NCBI GenBank assembly: GCA_033002965.1
Contig: JAURVB010006402.1
Coordinates: 1 to 64,000 of the forward strand
Direction: 5' to 3'
From: Piper betle
Lineage: Eukaryota > Streptophyta > Magnoliopsida > Piperales > Piperaceae
DNA length: 64,000 nucleotides
In this document: piece by piece, positions 11,774-23,007 of the stretch
Layout of the letters: every line of letters begins with the position of its first letter
How positions within the stretch are numbered: the stretch's first letter is position 1
The notes under the pieces: model-generated
Seen by the model: the letters and a program-made list of their open reading frames with translations, nothing else
Told to the model about the DNA's origin: nothing
Database searches by the model: none
Made by a program: the position numbers and the translations under genes

Positions 11774-12462
11774 CACTGTTGCATATATCAGCGATTCCGA
11801 ATCGGAATCGGCCAATTCGACTCGGATCAGAGGAAAACCGATTCAAAAAACCTATTGAATCGGTTTTCATCCGATCGGTCAGTAAATCGGCCGATTCGAG
11901 CCGATTTGAAATCAGCCCAAATCGCCGATTTCGGGCACAGGGGCGGTGCGCGGCGGGGTGGGGCGCGGCAGGGTGGGGCGGCGGCGGCAGGGAGGGACAG
12001 GGCGGGGCCAGCGGGGGGAGGTAGGGCGTGGCGGGCGCAAGGCGAGGCGCGACGGGCGTGGGCAGGGCGGGGTGGGTCTGGGGGAGGGGGCGAGGCAGGT
12101 GTAGGGCCGGGCACAGGGCGGGGCGAGTCTGGGGAAGGGGCGCGGCAGCGGCGACAAGGAAGGAGGGCGGATTCGTGTCCGACTCGAATCAAAAATAATA
12201 ACTAATTCTAAATAATTCAAAAAATATCTTAAAAATATTAAAAAATATCATAAAATATAATACACACAATAATATCAAAATGACATCAATATTTAATTTT
12301 TATATATTTATATTATGAGTTGTTAAATTATTATATATAACTAATTTAGACCTATTCAGAGACGGATTCAATTGAACCAATTCTTGTTTAGACCGATTCC
12401 AATTCCGAATCTCACCGGTTCGGAAACCAATTTTGATTGCGATTTTGATTTATACAACCATG
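11774..12462. mobile_element. Non-autonomous hAT element with 8-bp target duplication
   Basis: The 689-bp element is flanked on both sides by CTCCCAAC (11766-11773 and 12463-12470), a perfect 8-bp duplication as made by hAT transposases. Its ends are imperfect inverted repeats: CACTGTTGCATATATCA on the left, and on the right the complement of CATGGTTGTATAAATCA. Inside both ends are repeated AATCGG/CCGATT words, the kind of subterminal motif hAT transposases bind. The centre (about 11935-12170) is an unusually G-rich block. There is no transposase frame; the open frames through the G-rich block are not conserved proteins. It lies 113 bases before the CSN1 start codon, inside that gene's probable promoter. 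Confidence 0.82.
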
Positions 12463-12582
12463 CTCCCAACTCGTAACAGCGGAAACGAAACCACGGAAGA
12501 AGGGAAGCAGACGGCCTTCGACTCCGACGACGACGAAACCCTAGTTTTCAGGGTTTAGGGTTTTGCCCCCACCCCGCCATTG

Positions 12583-15500
12583 ATGGACCTCGAGGACGAC
12601 GGCCCCGCCCCGATGATGGCCAACGGCGCCGACGACCCCGTCGCCGGCGACCGCCCCGCCGCCCGCGCCGCGGCGGCCGGCTGCGAGCCGCTGGACGTGG
12701 AGGCCTACGCCGGGCTCTACTCCGGCCGCACCCGCGTCGCCCGCCTCGTCTTCGTCGCGGAACAGTGCATCGGCGACTCGGTGCAGCTCGAGGCACTGCG
12801 GATGGCGCACGACGAGATCAAGCGCGGCGAGGACGTGCAGCTGTACGGGGAGGTGGTGCAGAAGATCGGCGGCCGGCTTGGGCCGGCCTACGACCTCGAC
12901 CACGCCTGGCTCAGCAGCGTCGGGCGCCGCGCTGATCTGCGCAAGGAGAAGCTCGATGCCGAGCTCAATGGGTACAAGGTGGACGAAACACTGCTTGTTT
13001 CCCGTAAAAGGAAATTGATAACTCTTTGATTGAATGTTGGCGTGAATAGGTTTGTTGTGTTTGGTGGAAGGTAGGATTTGTTTTGATGGAATAATTTGTG
13101 TGGTGTTGGTTTAGAACAGACCTGACATTGATGATGAGCAGTGGGCGAAAAAGATTGCATCAATTGACCTAGAAATAAGGGTTTTGTGTTCCTGAGTTCT
13201 GGGTGGAAGAAGCAGATTTGAGGAATGATTCTTTGATTGTGTACTAGTATAGGTTTGTTGTGTTTGGTGGAAGGTAGGATTTGTTTTGATGGAATAAGTC
13301 GCGTAGTGATGGTTTAGAACAGACCTGACTTGATGATGAGCGCCATGCAAAGAGTATTCTCATCTGTGTTGGATTATACATTACCATAAATTTGTTGTAT
13401 TTGGTGGAACGTGTGATTGTTTCGATTACAAAATTTGTTTTCAGTAGAAGTTGTAGGACAAGCCTAGAAATTAATGGTGTTCTCAATTTCTGCTTATTTA
13501 AGAAGCATTAGGTGTTATTTTGTTGTAACAATACATTATCCAAGGGCGAGATTTATGTGATGTTTCGGTGTTTCGTTGTTTGATGATGAGCTATGTTTTT
13601 TTGTATTTTGAACTGCAACAGCCAGTATATTTGTATTCCCTTTAGCCTTATATAGTATTATGTTGTGAAGGTACATTTTACTGTCTAGTTTGGTTGGCAA
13701 ATTGTAGAATTTTAAACTGGATCCTGGATTAAGCTAATGAATGGCTCACACTGCCGGTGAATTTATTCTCATTTTTTGTTTTTGGAAGAATAGTGTTGCA
13801 CCATAGATTTCAACTTCACCAATGCTCGCGCATTGTCGGTCCCAAGCCTAGACAAAGAAGGAGGGTGGCTTCAGAAAGGGCATTTGGCTATCAAAACTTT
13901 GCCTTTTTGTGATCACATAGGTCCTAGTTTAGGATCATTGTGCCCAACACCTTTTTGGGTGTCAAGTGGAAGAAAAGAAAAAAAGACTGAGAGTTTTGCA
14001 CCATAGATACTGTTTTCATGTTTTGAAAGGCAAACTTATGGTAAATTCTGAAAGATTTGTAAGAATATTGCTCAAACTTGATTGTTTATGGAAGGTGAAT
14101 GATTGATTCAAGTCAATAGCTATTCTTCACCGTTGTACTTTGAGAATGGTTCCATGGTTGTCCATTCAAAGTTTGCTTTGTTTTCTTTCTTTTTATTTGA
14201 ATGTTATGCTACTTAGTGCAGTCAACGTAGACTATTTCAGGTGTTGAGTTTTGAAATTTAATTGATTATTTTATCGTATGAATGGATGCAGTCTTCAAAG
14301 TACAGTTTGAATTTATACTCCATCACAGATAGAAGTGGAAGATCCTTTTTGAATCTATCTTTTAATCCATTTAAGTTTTATACCTGCCTTGCAATGTTTG
14401 GTACGTGTTTGGTACACGGAAGTGCACTTTTTCCAGTTTTTTTTAAATTGGTGAATTATCCTGTTTGTGCTTCTGTAATTAAGTACTTGAGTCCGATTTT
14501 TATACAAATTCATTCAATTATTTGGTAGTCATCCACTTTTTGGTATATTGACTGTCAGATGAGTCTTTGCAGACAAATTTAATCAAGGAAAGCATCAGAA
14601 TGGGGTACAACGATTTGGGTGATTTCTATTATGCTCACGGTCAGCTTGGGGAAGCCTTAAAAGTTATGTTCGAACTCGTGATTACTGTACCACATCAAAG
14701 CACATACTACAAATGTGTTTGAATGTTATTTTGGTCAGCATTGAAATGGGTCAGTTCATGCATGTCACTAACTATGTCGGTAAAGCAGAACATACTATAG
14801 AAAGCTCAGAAACTGTAGCATTTGCAAAGCTGCGCTGTGCTGCAGGATTAGCTCACTTGGAAAATAAGAAATACAAACTCGCTGCTAGAAAGGTGTGTTT
14901 TTGAAGCTGTCTCATCTTGGTTGAAGAATGAGCAAATTTTGATGATTTCTATGTCGAGGAGAATTAAGTGAACTTTTTAATGTATGAAGGATTAGAAACA
15001 TCAAATGAAGCATACTCTGAAATAACTGTGTATTTGTGTATTCCTTTATTCATCTTTCGCTATTGGTAAAATGTCAACAAAAATGAACCATTATGTCATT
15101 AACATTATGGCTAGAATACAGCTGTTCTTTGTTATGCGACCTATCCTTGTAGAGTGATGTTTGTTGCTTTTTGACAGTTTCTGGAAATTGGGGTGGAGCT
15201 AGGAAGCAACTACTCGGAAGTTATTGCACTTCAAGATGTGGGAACGTATGGTGGTCTTTGCGCGCTAGCCTGTTTTGACAGGATGGAACTTAAGGCATTT
15301 TCTTATAATACATTTTGCCCTACTTACCATTTAAACTGAGTTTGTTTTGTATGTATAATCTTTGTTACTTCATTTGCCTTGCAGACAAAAGTTATTGATA
15401 ATATTAATTTCAGGAACTTTTTAGAGTTAGTGCCTGAAATAAGGGAGCTTATTCATGATTTTTATGCAAGGTAAATTGTCCCTCCTTATTTGTATGGGAA

Positions 15501-16585
15501 ATTTAGGTAACTAGTCGATATTGTTCTTTTAAAAATTGTATGTTACTGTGCACCATTTATCACATTTGGTTGCCACCAATCGCCATCTCTTTGTTCAACA
15601 CAATTTGGGAATGAATATTGATCTCATTGTGCAAAATAAAATGCTAGGCCATAGAATTTAATTACTGCACACGCAACACCATATTAAATAATATCTTCAA
15701 ATTGTAAATGCACAATGTAAAATAATACTTAAGAATGTACTCATTTTTTAAGGTCATGCTTGCTGGTTCCTGCTTTCTCTTTTCACGGTTCTTACATCTG
15801 ATAGACTGGACCATATTGTTGCAGTCGTTACGCTTCATGCCTCAAGTACCTTGAGAATCTGAAAGCGAATTTGTTACTTGATATTCACCTACATGATCAC
15901 GTTGAAACACTTTACAGCCAAATCCGCCACAAAGCCCTCATCCAATATACCCTCCCGTTCATTTCAGTTGATCTGCACACAATGGCAGGTGCATTCAAAA
16001 CTGATGTTGCGGGATTGGAAAAAGAACTTGAAGCATTGATCACAGATAACCAAATTCAGGTGTGTTCCCTCTGACCAATTTGGTTTTTCTATTTTTCACT
16101 TCTTGGTTGTCTTCAAAAGACATAGGTTTTAGATTTTCTTTAAAAAAAGAGTTCATGGCTAGCAATGAACAAAACCACACTGTGGATAGTGTATTTGTTG
16201 TATGGTAATAATGAAGAGAACCTCACCGTCAGTAGAGTGTTCTGAAATCATCATATTATCATTCACACGGCCAACCTTTATTGTGAGTCTATTAAATAAA
16301 GTAAAAAAATATCATGGGCCATTGGTGTGTTTTGAAGAAAGACCGTTATATCGGCAAAATTTAGTTATGCATCTTTGCCACCAACTGTTTTCTTTGTTTG
16401 TCCTGTAGGCGAGAATTGATTCACATAACAAAATCCTCTATGCAAGACATGCTGATCAGAGAAATGTGACCTTCCAGCGCGTTCTACAAACGGGAGACGA
16501 ATTCAACAGAGATGCCCGTGCTCTTTTGTTTAGGGCAAGCCTTCTGAAGCATGAATTCAACCTTAGAGCCTCAAGGAAAATCTGA
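12583..16585 (+). CDS. CSN1: COP9 signalosome subunit 1 (CSN1/FUS6), six exons
   Basis: Predicted protein of about 443 residues, the usual CSN1 length. CSN1 is the PCI-domain subunit of the COP9 signalosome, which removes NEDD8/RUB from cullin E3 ligases and represses light development in darkness. Exons: 12583-12978, 14573-14892, 15178-15294, 15385-15470, 15825-16059, 16409-16585. Marks include [17 protein letters not shown] at the N terminus, [15 protein letters not shown] in the helical-repeat part, and a C-terminal PCI domain (roughly residues 235-395) with [13 protein letters not shown] and [19 protein letters not shown]. Exon 2 loses frame at a run of four A (14659-14662); a fifth A restores [11 protein letters not shown], so an assembly error is likely. 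Intron 3 seems to use a GC donor (AAG then GCATTT at 15295). Exon 1 is very GC-rich, later exons are not. ATG 12583 is the first in frame and matches the known N terminus. Confidence 0.93.
13044..13480 (+). repeat. Diverged tandem repeat in CSN1 intron 1
   Basis: Three successive units start with a version of GGTTTGTTGTGTTTGGTGGA at about 13048, 13252 and 13388. The first two also share AGGATTTGTTTTGATGGAAT and GGTTTAGAACAGACCTGAC. Unit spacing is about 204 and 136 bases. It begins about 65 bases after the exon 1 donor. Confidence 0.75.
13813..13974 (-). repeat. Dispersed ~160-bp repeat, copy 3 (CSN1 intron 1)
   Basis: Inverted relative to the two P450-intron copies. Its complement contains CCCAAAAAGGTGTTGGGCAC, then 'CCTAAACTAGGACCTATGTG' and 'ATCACAAAAAGGCAAAGTTTT', matching the family landmarks in order. 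Confidence 0.65.
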
Positions 16586-17984
16586 GCCATTTGATCTTGG
16601 AACCGAGAAAACGGGGGCGAGGGTGTTTGGATGTCTGGTTGATCTTCCTCCCTTGTTTTCGATGGTTGCTATTGCAAATAGTTTTTTTTATGAAACTTTT
16701 TCTATTGTAAAATGCTGGGTCGGAGCAGTCTCTTGGGTGACACGCAAAAAGCAAAAAAATGGAGCCTTTGGGAATATTGTGTTATGGTAGATATGTAGTC
16801 AGTTTTGGGCTCTTTTCTGGGTGGTAGTTTCCAACTTCAATCCCAGATTGTCGATTTTTTCATACGATGATGCTCTCTGGTCGCAATCCCAGTCATTTTT
16901 TTTATCACACCGTGCAATTGTTTACATGCTCTGGTATCGTCTTTGAACAGCATATATGTGATTGGTTGTGTTTAATTACTATTATACAATGGTACCTTGA
17001 ATTTCTTTCATATTTCGTTTGAAGTGGGTTGAAAAAATGATCTTATGATGTTTTTCTAATAATTGGGAAATGGATAATGTTTGTGATAGTGTTACAACTT
17101 AATTCTATTTTTTTCCCAATCTAACGGCATCAACATTAAGGCTTGTCGCTTAGGTTTGACATTTGGTTTATATCACTAATTTAACGTATTTTGTTAATAA
17201 TAGAAATAAAAGGGTCTATTCATACTCAAGTCAAATGGGCTTTTTGAATGTTCGAGTTTATTTATAGCATGGAAGAACTTGTTGGGATTAGCTTATTAAT
17301 GCATTTTAAAGAATTCGATTTGTATCTATTTGATTCCTCTTGACCAAGAAAAATTTATCTATAAAATTTAAATCTGTTTTGCCTGGTTATAAGTGTTCAA
17401 GGAATGTTAATCTGTGTTAATTATCTAAAATTAAGTGGTGTTGATGTTGGTGCATCAGTTGTAGATCAGACACGGCGTTGACCACCCGATGATTCACGAT
17501 GACAGAACTAAGATACATTTTGGCTTGCTTTCAAAGAAATAAAATAAATAAGAAAGTATTAATATTAATATATCAGTTCCGTTCGTTGCTAATTACTGCT
17601 CGTGAACAAAGCTAACAGGTTGATTAACGGTTGAGATGGAGCTAAACGAACGGCCTTTCGTTTGTGGGTCCCACGCGTTGGTGCCTATTTTTGTCATTGT
17701 CGGCGTCCATGGGTTGGCTAGGCTGACCGGGCCCACAATTGGCGTGTAGTTGTTTTTGTCGAGAGAGCACCGACGCAAGAGACATGAGTCGGTGGACCTG
17801 CTCCCATGGGCGGCGACTTCGGAGGTTGGCCCCACTTGGAGGTTATTTTGGACAATTCACTCTAATGGGATCTCGTAACTTTGGCTTAAATTCTGTCCAC
17901 CAAAAATAGTTTGTTTTTTTTGCCACTTGGTTTGTTTAATTTTCGATTAGAGCTTTTTAAAATACCAAGTTCGGCTACCACAAG

Positions 17985-18115
17985 CAAAGACGGGCGGTTA
18001 GGAGGTGACCAGATCTAGTCATTATCGGTCGAAGACGGCCAAGTCTAGCCGCCTAGGGCCGAGGGTGGCCAAATTTAACCGTCATGAGCCTGGGCTGGAA
18101 GAGTAGTTGGCGGTC
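17985..18115. repeat. GATCTAG/GGCCAAG-rich patch 1
   Basis: A GC-rich patch in AT-rich DNA where 'GACCAGATCTAGTC', 'GGCCAAGTCTAGCCGCC' and 'GGCCAAATTTAACCGTC' follow each other about every 35 bases. Related wording recurs at 21520-21680 and 22200-22560. Unclassified. Confidence 0.45.
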
Positions 18116-18880
18116 ATATTTTAAAAAGTTAATTTAATATTTTAAACGAAAACTAAATTAGAATGTAGTATGCCATTATAAAAAAGTTTTTCCTTGGTAA
18201 TTAGGTTTGATTTTTCTAACCATATAAATATGAAAAGAAATATTTTTCATTTTTTATTAAAAGCTCAAAAAGTAAATAATACAAAATTTTGAATGACCTG
18301 CTTAAAAATAGTACTATATTCACTTTTATTTGTGAGAAGAATATAGTATGTTTAGTTAACATGGAAGAGGTTCAAAATTTTCAAAATGTATTGTTACTAT
18401 CACTATCACTATGTTATTGTGATTACTTTTAATAAGAAATTTAGAAACTAATAATTTCATGTGTGTTGACTGAAATTAGTGTAACAAGAATGGTAATGAT
18501 TATAATTTGTAAACATAAATTATTCATGATAAGTTGATTTTATTGTGTCAACTCTACTTAAATAGCCACTAAATTGTTCAAATAAAATATTGAATACTAC
18601 AAGTCGAGTGGGATTGAGCCAAATTTCTATGCAAGTTGGAGTCATTTAGACATTGGCATTGACCAATACATCACGTCCAATTTCATAACAAAGACTAAGT
18701 TTGATATCAAAAGTCTTTTGTTCCCCAAAAATTAAGAAGAAATTTGAAGCATTCAACTCCACAATTGGCCATATATTTCTTTTGAGAGCTAAAATGCCTC
18801 CAAAGCTATAAAGTCTAATAGATATGGGCCTTTTAAGGTTTGGTTGTTAATACTCACCAATTATAACAATAATTTTTAAA

Positions 18881-18918
18881 TAATAATAATAATAATAATA
18901 ATAATGATAATAATAATG
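18881..18918 (+). repeat. (TAA)n microsatellite
   Basis: Run of about twelve TAA units with one G interruption. Confidence 0.9.
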
Positions 18919-19454
18919 AGCAGTTATAGTGGGATTTAAATAGTATACTGTGGTTTCTATCAACCAGTTCAAAGAATCCCACCTGATGAGATAAGAATTT
19001 GTAGTCAACACCAACTTTCAACCATCACAGAAAGCTATGTAACTGCAATGACCAAAAAAGATTGGTAAAAGTTAAAGATCCATTTTCAATACAAATTATT
19101 CAAAGCATTTTTCTTGCAAAGAAAAACTTTTAATCATAATTTAAACTTTAAAATATTATATTGATTATCATAAATTATCGAATTTACTAGTGCGTTACAG
19201 GGTGAGTATATTTTGGTTCAACTAGGCCGAAAGTTCAATTAAAATTTAAAATTATTAAAAAACATTTTAGTATTCATTAAAATATTAATTTTCATTTATA
19301 TTTAATTAAATACAGGTTAAAATATCATACTAGAATTGTATACAACGCATGGTAGTAACTGAGAGGATGAGACATTACAATTTGACATTTAAAACTATGC
19401 TTCTAGTCGTACCCATCTCATTTGCGCCGTGGATAAATGAGATTTATCGGGTTT

Positions 19455-19608
19455 AACTCAAATGTGAAAAAGATTTAACATGTTCTCTTGATTTTTGTTT
19501 CTTTACTTATGAAGTCAAATGATATGATTTTAACTCAAATGTGAAAAAGATTTAACATGTTCTCTTGATTTTTGTTTCTTTACTTATGAAGTCAAATGAT
19601 ATGATTTT
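19455..19608 (+). repeat. Perfect 77-bp tandem duplication
   Basis: Two adjacent 77-bp units starting AACTCAAATGTGAAAAAG at 19455 and 19532, ending GTCAAATGATATGATTTT. I see no difference between them, so the duplication is recent or is an assembly duplicate. Confidence 0.9.
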
Positions 19609-20069
19609 TATATAGGTATTTAACTGAAATAAGGGATCATATGATATAGACCTTTAGGACAATGCCATTGTAGTTCATAAACACTCTCGAATAATACACT
19701 CAAACAATAAAATGATTGTAAAATCAATAATATTATGGCAACAAATATTAAAATAAAATGACTTCTTATCCTATGATTTTATGAAGTGTGACTATTTTAG
19801 TGTAGAAAAATTATTGCCTCCTCTACAATTAGACACAACAACGTGGGGACGTTGTGGGCAATTATAAGATCGAATGGTGGGCCCATGGAAATATTTTTGG
19901 CAATTTTTATTTATAATAATTTTCTTATATTGAGGAAATTTATGGGTGCCCTAACTATTTTTTTAATTCTTCCTAAAAAATTATTTATCGGTTAAGCGTA
20001 TTGTCAGCCTTTTATATTATGAAGGGCTAAGGGGGTTAAGAGTGTGCTTGTCAAATCTACGACACATAG

Positions 20070-20387
20070 TAGTTTTATATATTGTATCAATTGTCATACC
20101 AGATTTATAATTAATTTAGGATATATTTTTAATTAAATTAGATTGAACCGGGTTTAACTCTATTCTAAAATTATAAATAAAATATTTTATTAATTATTAA
20201 AAATATATTTTATTGTCAATATTATATTGAATACCGGTTAAAATATTTTGATTTTCAACAAAAAAATTGAATTTTATTAAAAAAATTCAAATTGAAAAAC
20301 TAAGTATAAATTAAAATGATACAAAAGTTAAAATTATATCTAAATTGAAATGGTATGCAATATACTATGAAATGGTATTTAAAACTA
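20070..20387 (+). mobile_element. AT-rich MITE-like element, copy a
   Basis: About 318 bp bounded by imperfect inverted ends: TAGTTTTATATATTGTATCA on the left and the complement of TAGTTTTAAATACCATTTCA on the right. The core 'AAATTATAAATAAAATATTT' and 'GTTAAAATA' is shared with 40943-41209 and, inverted, with 32728-33037. A further weak core relic lies at about 19220-19340. Target duplication could not be settled. Confidence 0.55.
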
Positions 20388-21519
20388 AAAATATTCTCTG
20401 GCACATATCAGGTAAGAATCAAACCAAAAAGTGTTCACATAAATAGGAAGACTGTCCTTGACCGGCTAACCCTAAACATATTGATGGTATGGTAATTAAT
20501 ATTGTTTAAATTTTGATTAAATTTAATTTTATTTAATTTTTAACTCGAAACTTAATTGGATTTTAAACTAACCCGGCAGTCTTTTTTACTAATGGACCCA
20601 AAACCCAATATTTTATCGAAAGATAATTTTAACAGCTCCTAATCTCCAAAGGTCGACGTGGAAACCATGAAATCAATGCAACAGATTTGGCAAGATCGCC
20701 CTAACCATCCACACCACATTCTTTTGCGTCATCTCGTGGGCCCAACTTGCAGGCCATGCAACAAGTCCGGAATCTTTGACCCGAGCCCATTCACACCGGT
20801 CCACTGGTGTGAACCGAATCAGATGCCCAACCCCACGAGGTTTGACCCGGGTGGTCTCACAGGCCATTATGATAGATGTGTTGTACATTGACCCTAAACA
20901 TAAACGGTACAAGTCCCAACCACCCTATGGCTATGGCCTATAGGTGCAATCTATGTTAATTGTAACTGTCAGATGGATATTGGAATGACAAAACGGGGGC
21001 ACAAGAAATAGAGGTGAGAGGGTTATCATTGTGATTTGATTGGGCATGGGTTGGCTAGGGTTTGAGTAAGAAGTAGGGTTTAGTCTGGTTACTTGAGAAT
21101 CTTGCATTGGAATATAACGCAGGTTACGTTGTAAGGTCTAGGATGTGAAGAGTGCGCCATCTCCAATAGCCTACCAGGCTCATACAAATTTTATTTTATT
21201 TTTTTCAGAAAAATAATGTAATTAATTAATTACCATAAGAGAAAAAAAGAACTTATTGATATTACCAAAATCACTCTTAAAGTTAATTGTCAGAATTTTT
21301 GTTTTAACAAAATACGAAAATCACTCTTAACCTAAATTTTTTTAAAAAGAAGATAGATAATATTTAAAAATATTTTTAAGACCCCCTCAATTAGATTTAC
21401 TGATTCTTTTGAGGGTGATAATCTAGCAACCCAATTAGGTCCCCCGTTGTTATAAGAAATTTGCCTCTTAATAAAAAAATACTTAATTAAGTAATAAGTC
21501 CAAGTTAAGGTAGTCATAT

Positions 21520-21680
21520 CTAGCCACCTCTAACCTGCCACTAATTATTATAGTTATTCTTCTTTTCACCGATTGAGCCATCTCCAATAATGGAGCGACT
21601 AGATCTAACTGCCCTATGGATCGGTATGCAGCCAGAGCGCCTATCTCCATGGGGAGCTAGATCGGTGCCCTTAAAAAAAA
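21520..21680. repeat. GATCTAG-rich patch 2
   Basis: Contains 'CATATCTAGCCACC', 'GGAGCGACTAGATCTAACTG' and 'GGGGAGCTAGATCGGTGCC' in 160 bases. Same word type as patch 1 and patch 3. Confidence 0.4.
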
Positions 21681-22204
21681 ATTTTCTTTTTAAAATTATT
21701 TTTAGTTTGAGGGTAGTTTTAATGTTTTGATTAATTTTTTACCTTTTCTGGTAATTTGCATTATTTCTCCACTGCCATGTAATATCAATAAATATCTTTC
21801 TTTTCTGATAAAAAACTAAAATAAAAATAAAATGATTAAGAAAAATACAGAAATTGTCATATTAAAACTGAAAATACTAATTTGTGCTTATGGCATTATA
21901 ACCTTAAGGTTTATTTGGTTGGAACAAAAGTAGTGTAAATAATACAAAAATTTTAAACTAGTAAACTTTCGAAAAAAGTAGATATATTTAATATATTTTG
22001 TATATAAAATAATATTAAGTAAACTATTTAGTGTATAAATTAAGTATAAATTCATTTAAGTGTGAGCAAAAAATAATCATGATTATTTTCGTGTACTCTT
22101 CCCATGTATATTTTATTTGGAATCCTTTTTGTTTACATGAATGTATATCGGTCTCTCACGTGACAATAATTATCATTTATTTTAATATAAAAGATAATAA
22201 GCAT

Positions 22205-22560
22205 GTGCCATAGCCCCCGGATATGGGTGGCCAGATATGATCGCCACATCGTGAGGGGTGGCTGGCCGGCCATGTAGTTTGCCCTATCAAGAAAAAAAGA
22301 AGATGCTGGCCAGCTTAGAGGTTGCCGAATTAATTCAGTTGCGCCCGGCAATGGGGTGACCGGATCTAAGTGCCACTAAACTTTAAACTTGGCCAGGAGT
22401 GATTTTTTGCTCAAAGAAGGCCTCAATGACCGGTTGGCCACCCAAGATGATGAGATAATTAGTCCGACCTCCCCATGGTTGGGGGTGGCAGTTTAGTCAG
22501 GGTGCCCGATTTAAGTGCCTAGACCAAGTATTCAGATCGCCACCCTGTAGAGGTTGACGA
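22205..22560. repeat. GATCTAG/GGTGGCCAG-rich patch 3
   Basis: Words such as 'GGGTGGCCAGATATGATCGCC', 'GGGGTGACCGGATCTAAGTG' and 'GTGCCCGATTTAAGTGCC' recur at intervals of 100-150 bases. The patch ends at a (TA)n run. It may be the decayed body of an unclassified element. Confidence 0.4.
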
Positions 22561-22566
22561 CGCTAC

Positions 22567-22569
<3 letters not shown>

Positions 22570-22605
<36 letters not shown>
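22570..22605. repeat. (TA)n microsatellite
   Basis: About 18 uninterrupted TA units, roughly 400 bases before the IQD start. Confidence 0.9.
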
Positions 22606-22612
<7 letters not shown>

Positions 22613-23007
22613 TAAAATTAGCTTTGATATTTTAATTAAATTATTTTTTTTGATAATTTTTTTAATTTTCCCATTGACTACCTCTTAATATTCAAATAAT
22701 CCACTCTTCAAGTAAAAAGCTCAAAAATCAATGCCAATTAAAATTAACATGAACCGTCTAAATGGTTTTGTCTAATTTTTAAAAAATAACTATCCAAAAT
22801 ATTTTATTAAAAAAAAACAAATCACGTTCTTCTTCTTATTATTAAATAATATTAAATGACCATTTAAATTCAATTTTTTGTTTAAACTGACATAAAAGTG
22901 CAATAGACCACTTGCCTCCAAAGCTAAAGTTAACTTCCATTTATACCCCTAGTGTGTTATATATCGTCCTCCCTTCACTTCGCCTCCAATGCTTCGCCGG
23001 ACCGCCG

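Larger units (their letters stand above)
16586..22988. other. Repeat-rich intergenic region between CSN1 and IQD
   Basis: No conserved protein is readable here. Two short GC-richer islands (17590-17870 and 20640-20940) hold open frames of about 80 codons and the word GGGCCCA, but I recognise neither product. The rest is AT-rich DNA with the repeats listed separately: a microsatellite, a 77-bp duplication, MITE-like elements and GATCTAG-rich patches. Confidence 0.5.

Noticed and set aside
11486..12220. Long open frames on both strands (up to 239 codons)
   Set aside because: They run through the hAT element and its G-rich core. Gly/Arg/Ala or Pro/Arg repeats on opposite strands are a composition effect.
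12541..12903. Minus-strand frames across CSN1 exon 1
   Set aside because: Shadows of a GC-rich coding exon. The plus strand encodes recognisable CSN1.
17593..17835. 80-codon frame in a GC-richer island
   Set aside because: No similarity to a family I know, no splice context and no neighbouring exon. Kept only as an unrecognised island.
20658..20912. Overlapping frames of 77 and 79 codons on both strands
   Set aside because: Same island on both strands, no domain. A GC-rich non-coding patch is more likely.
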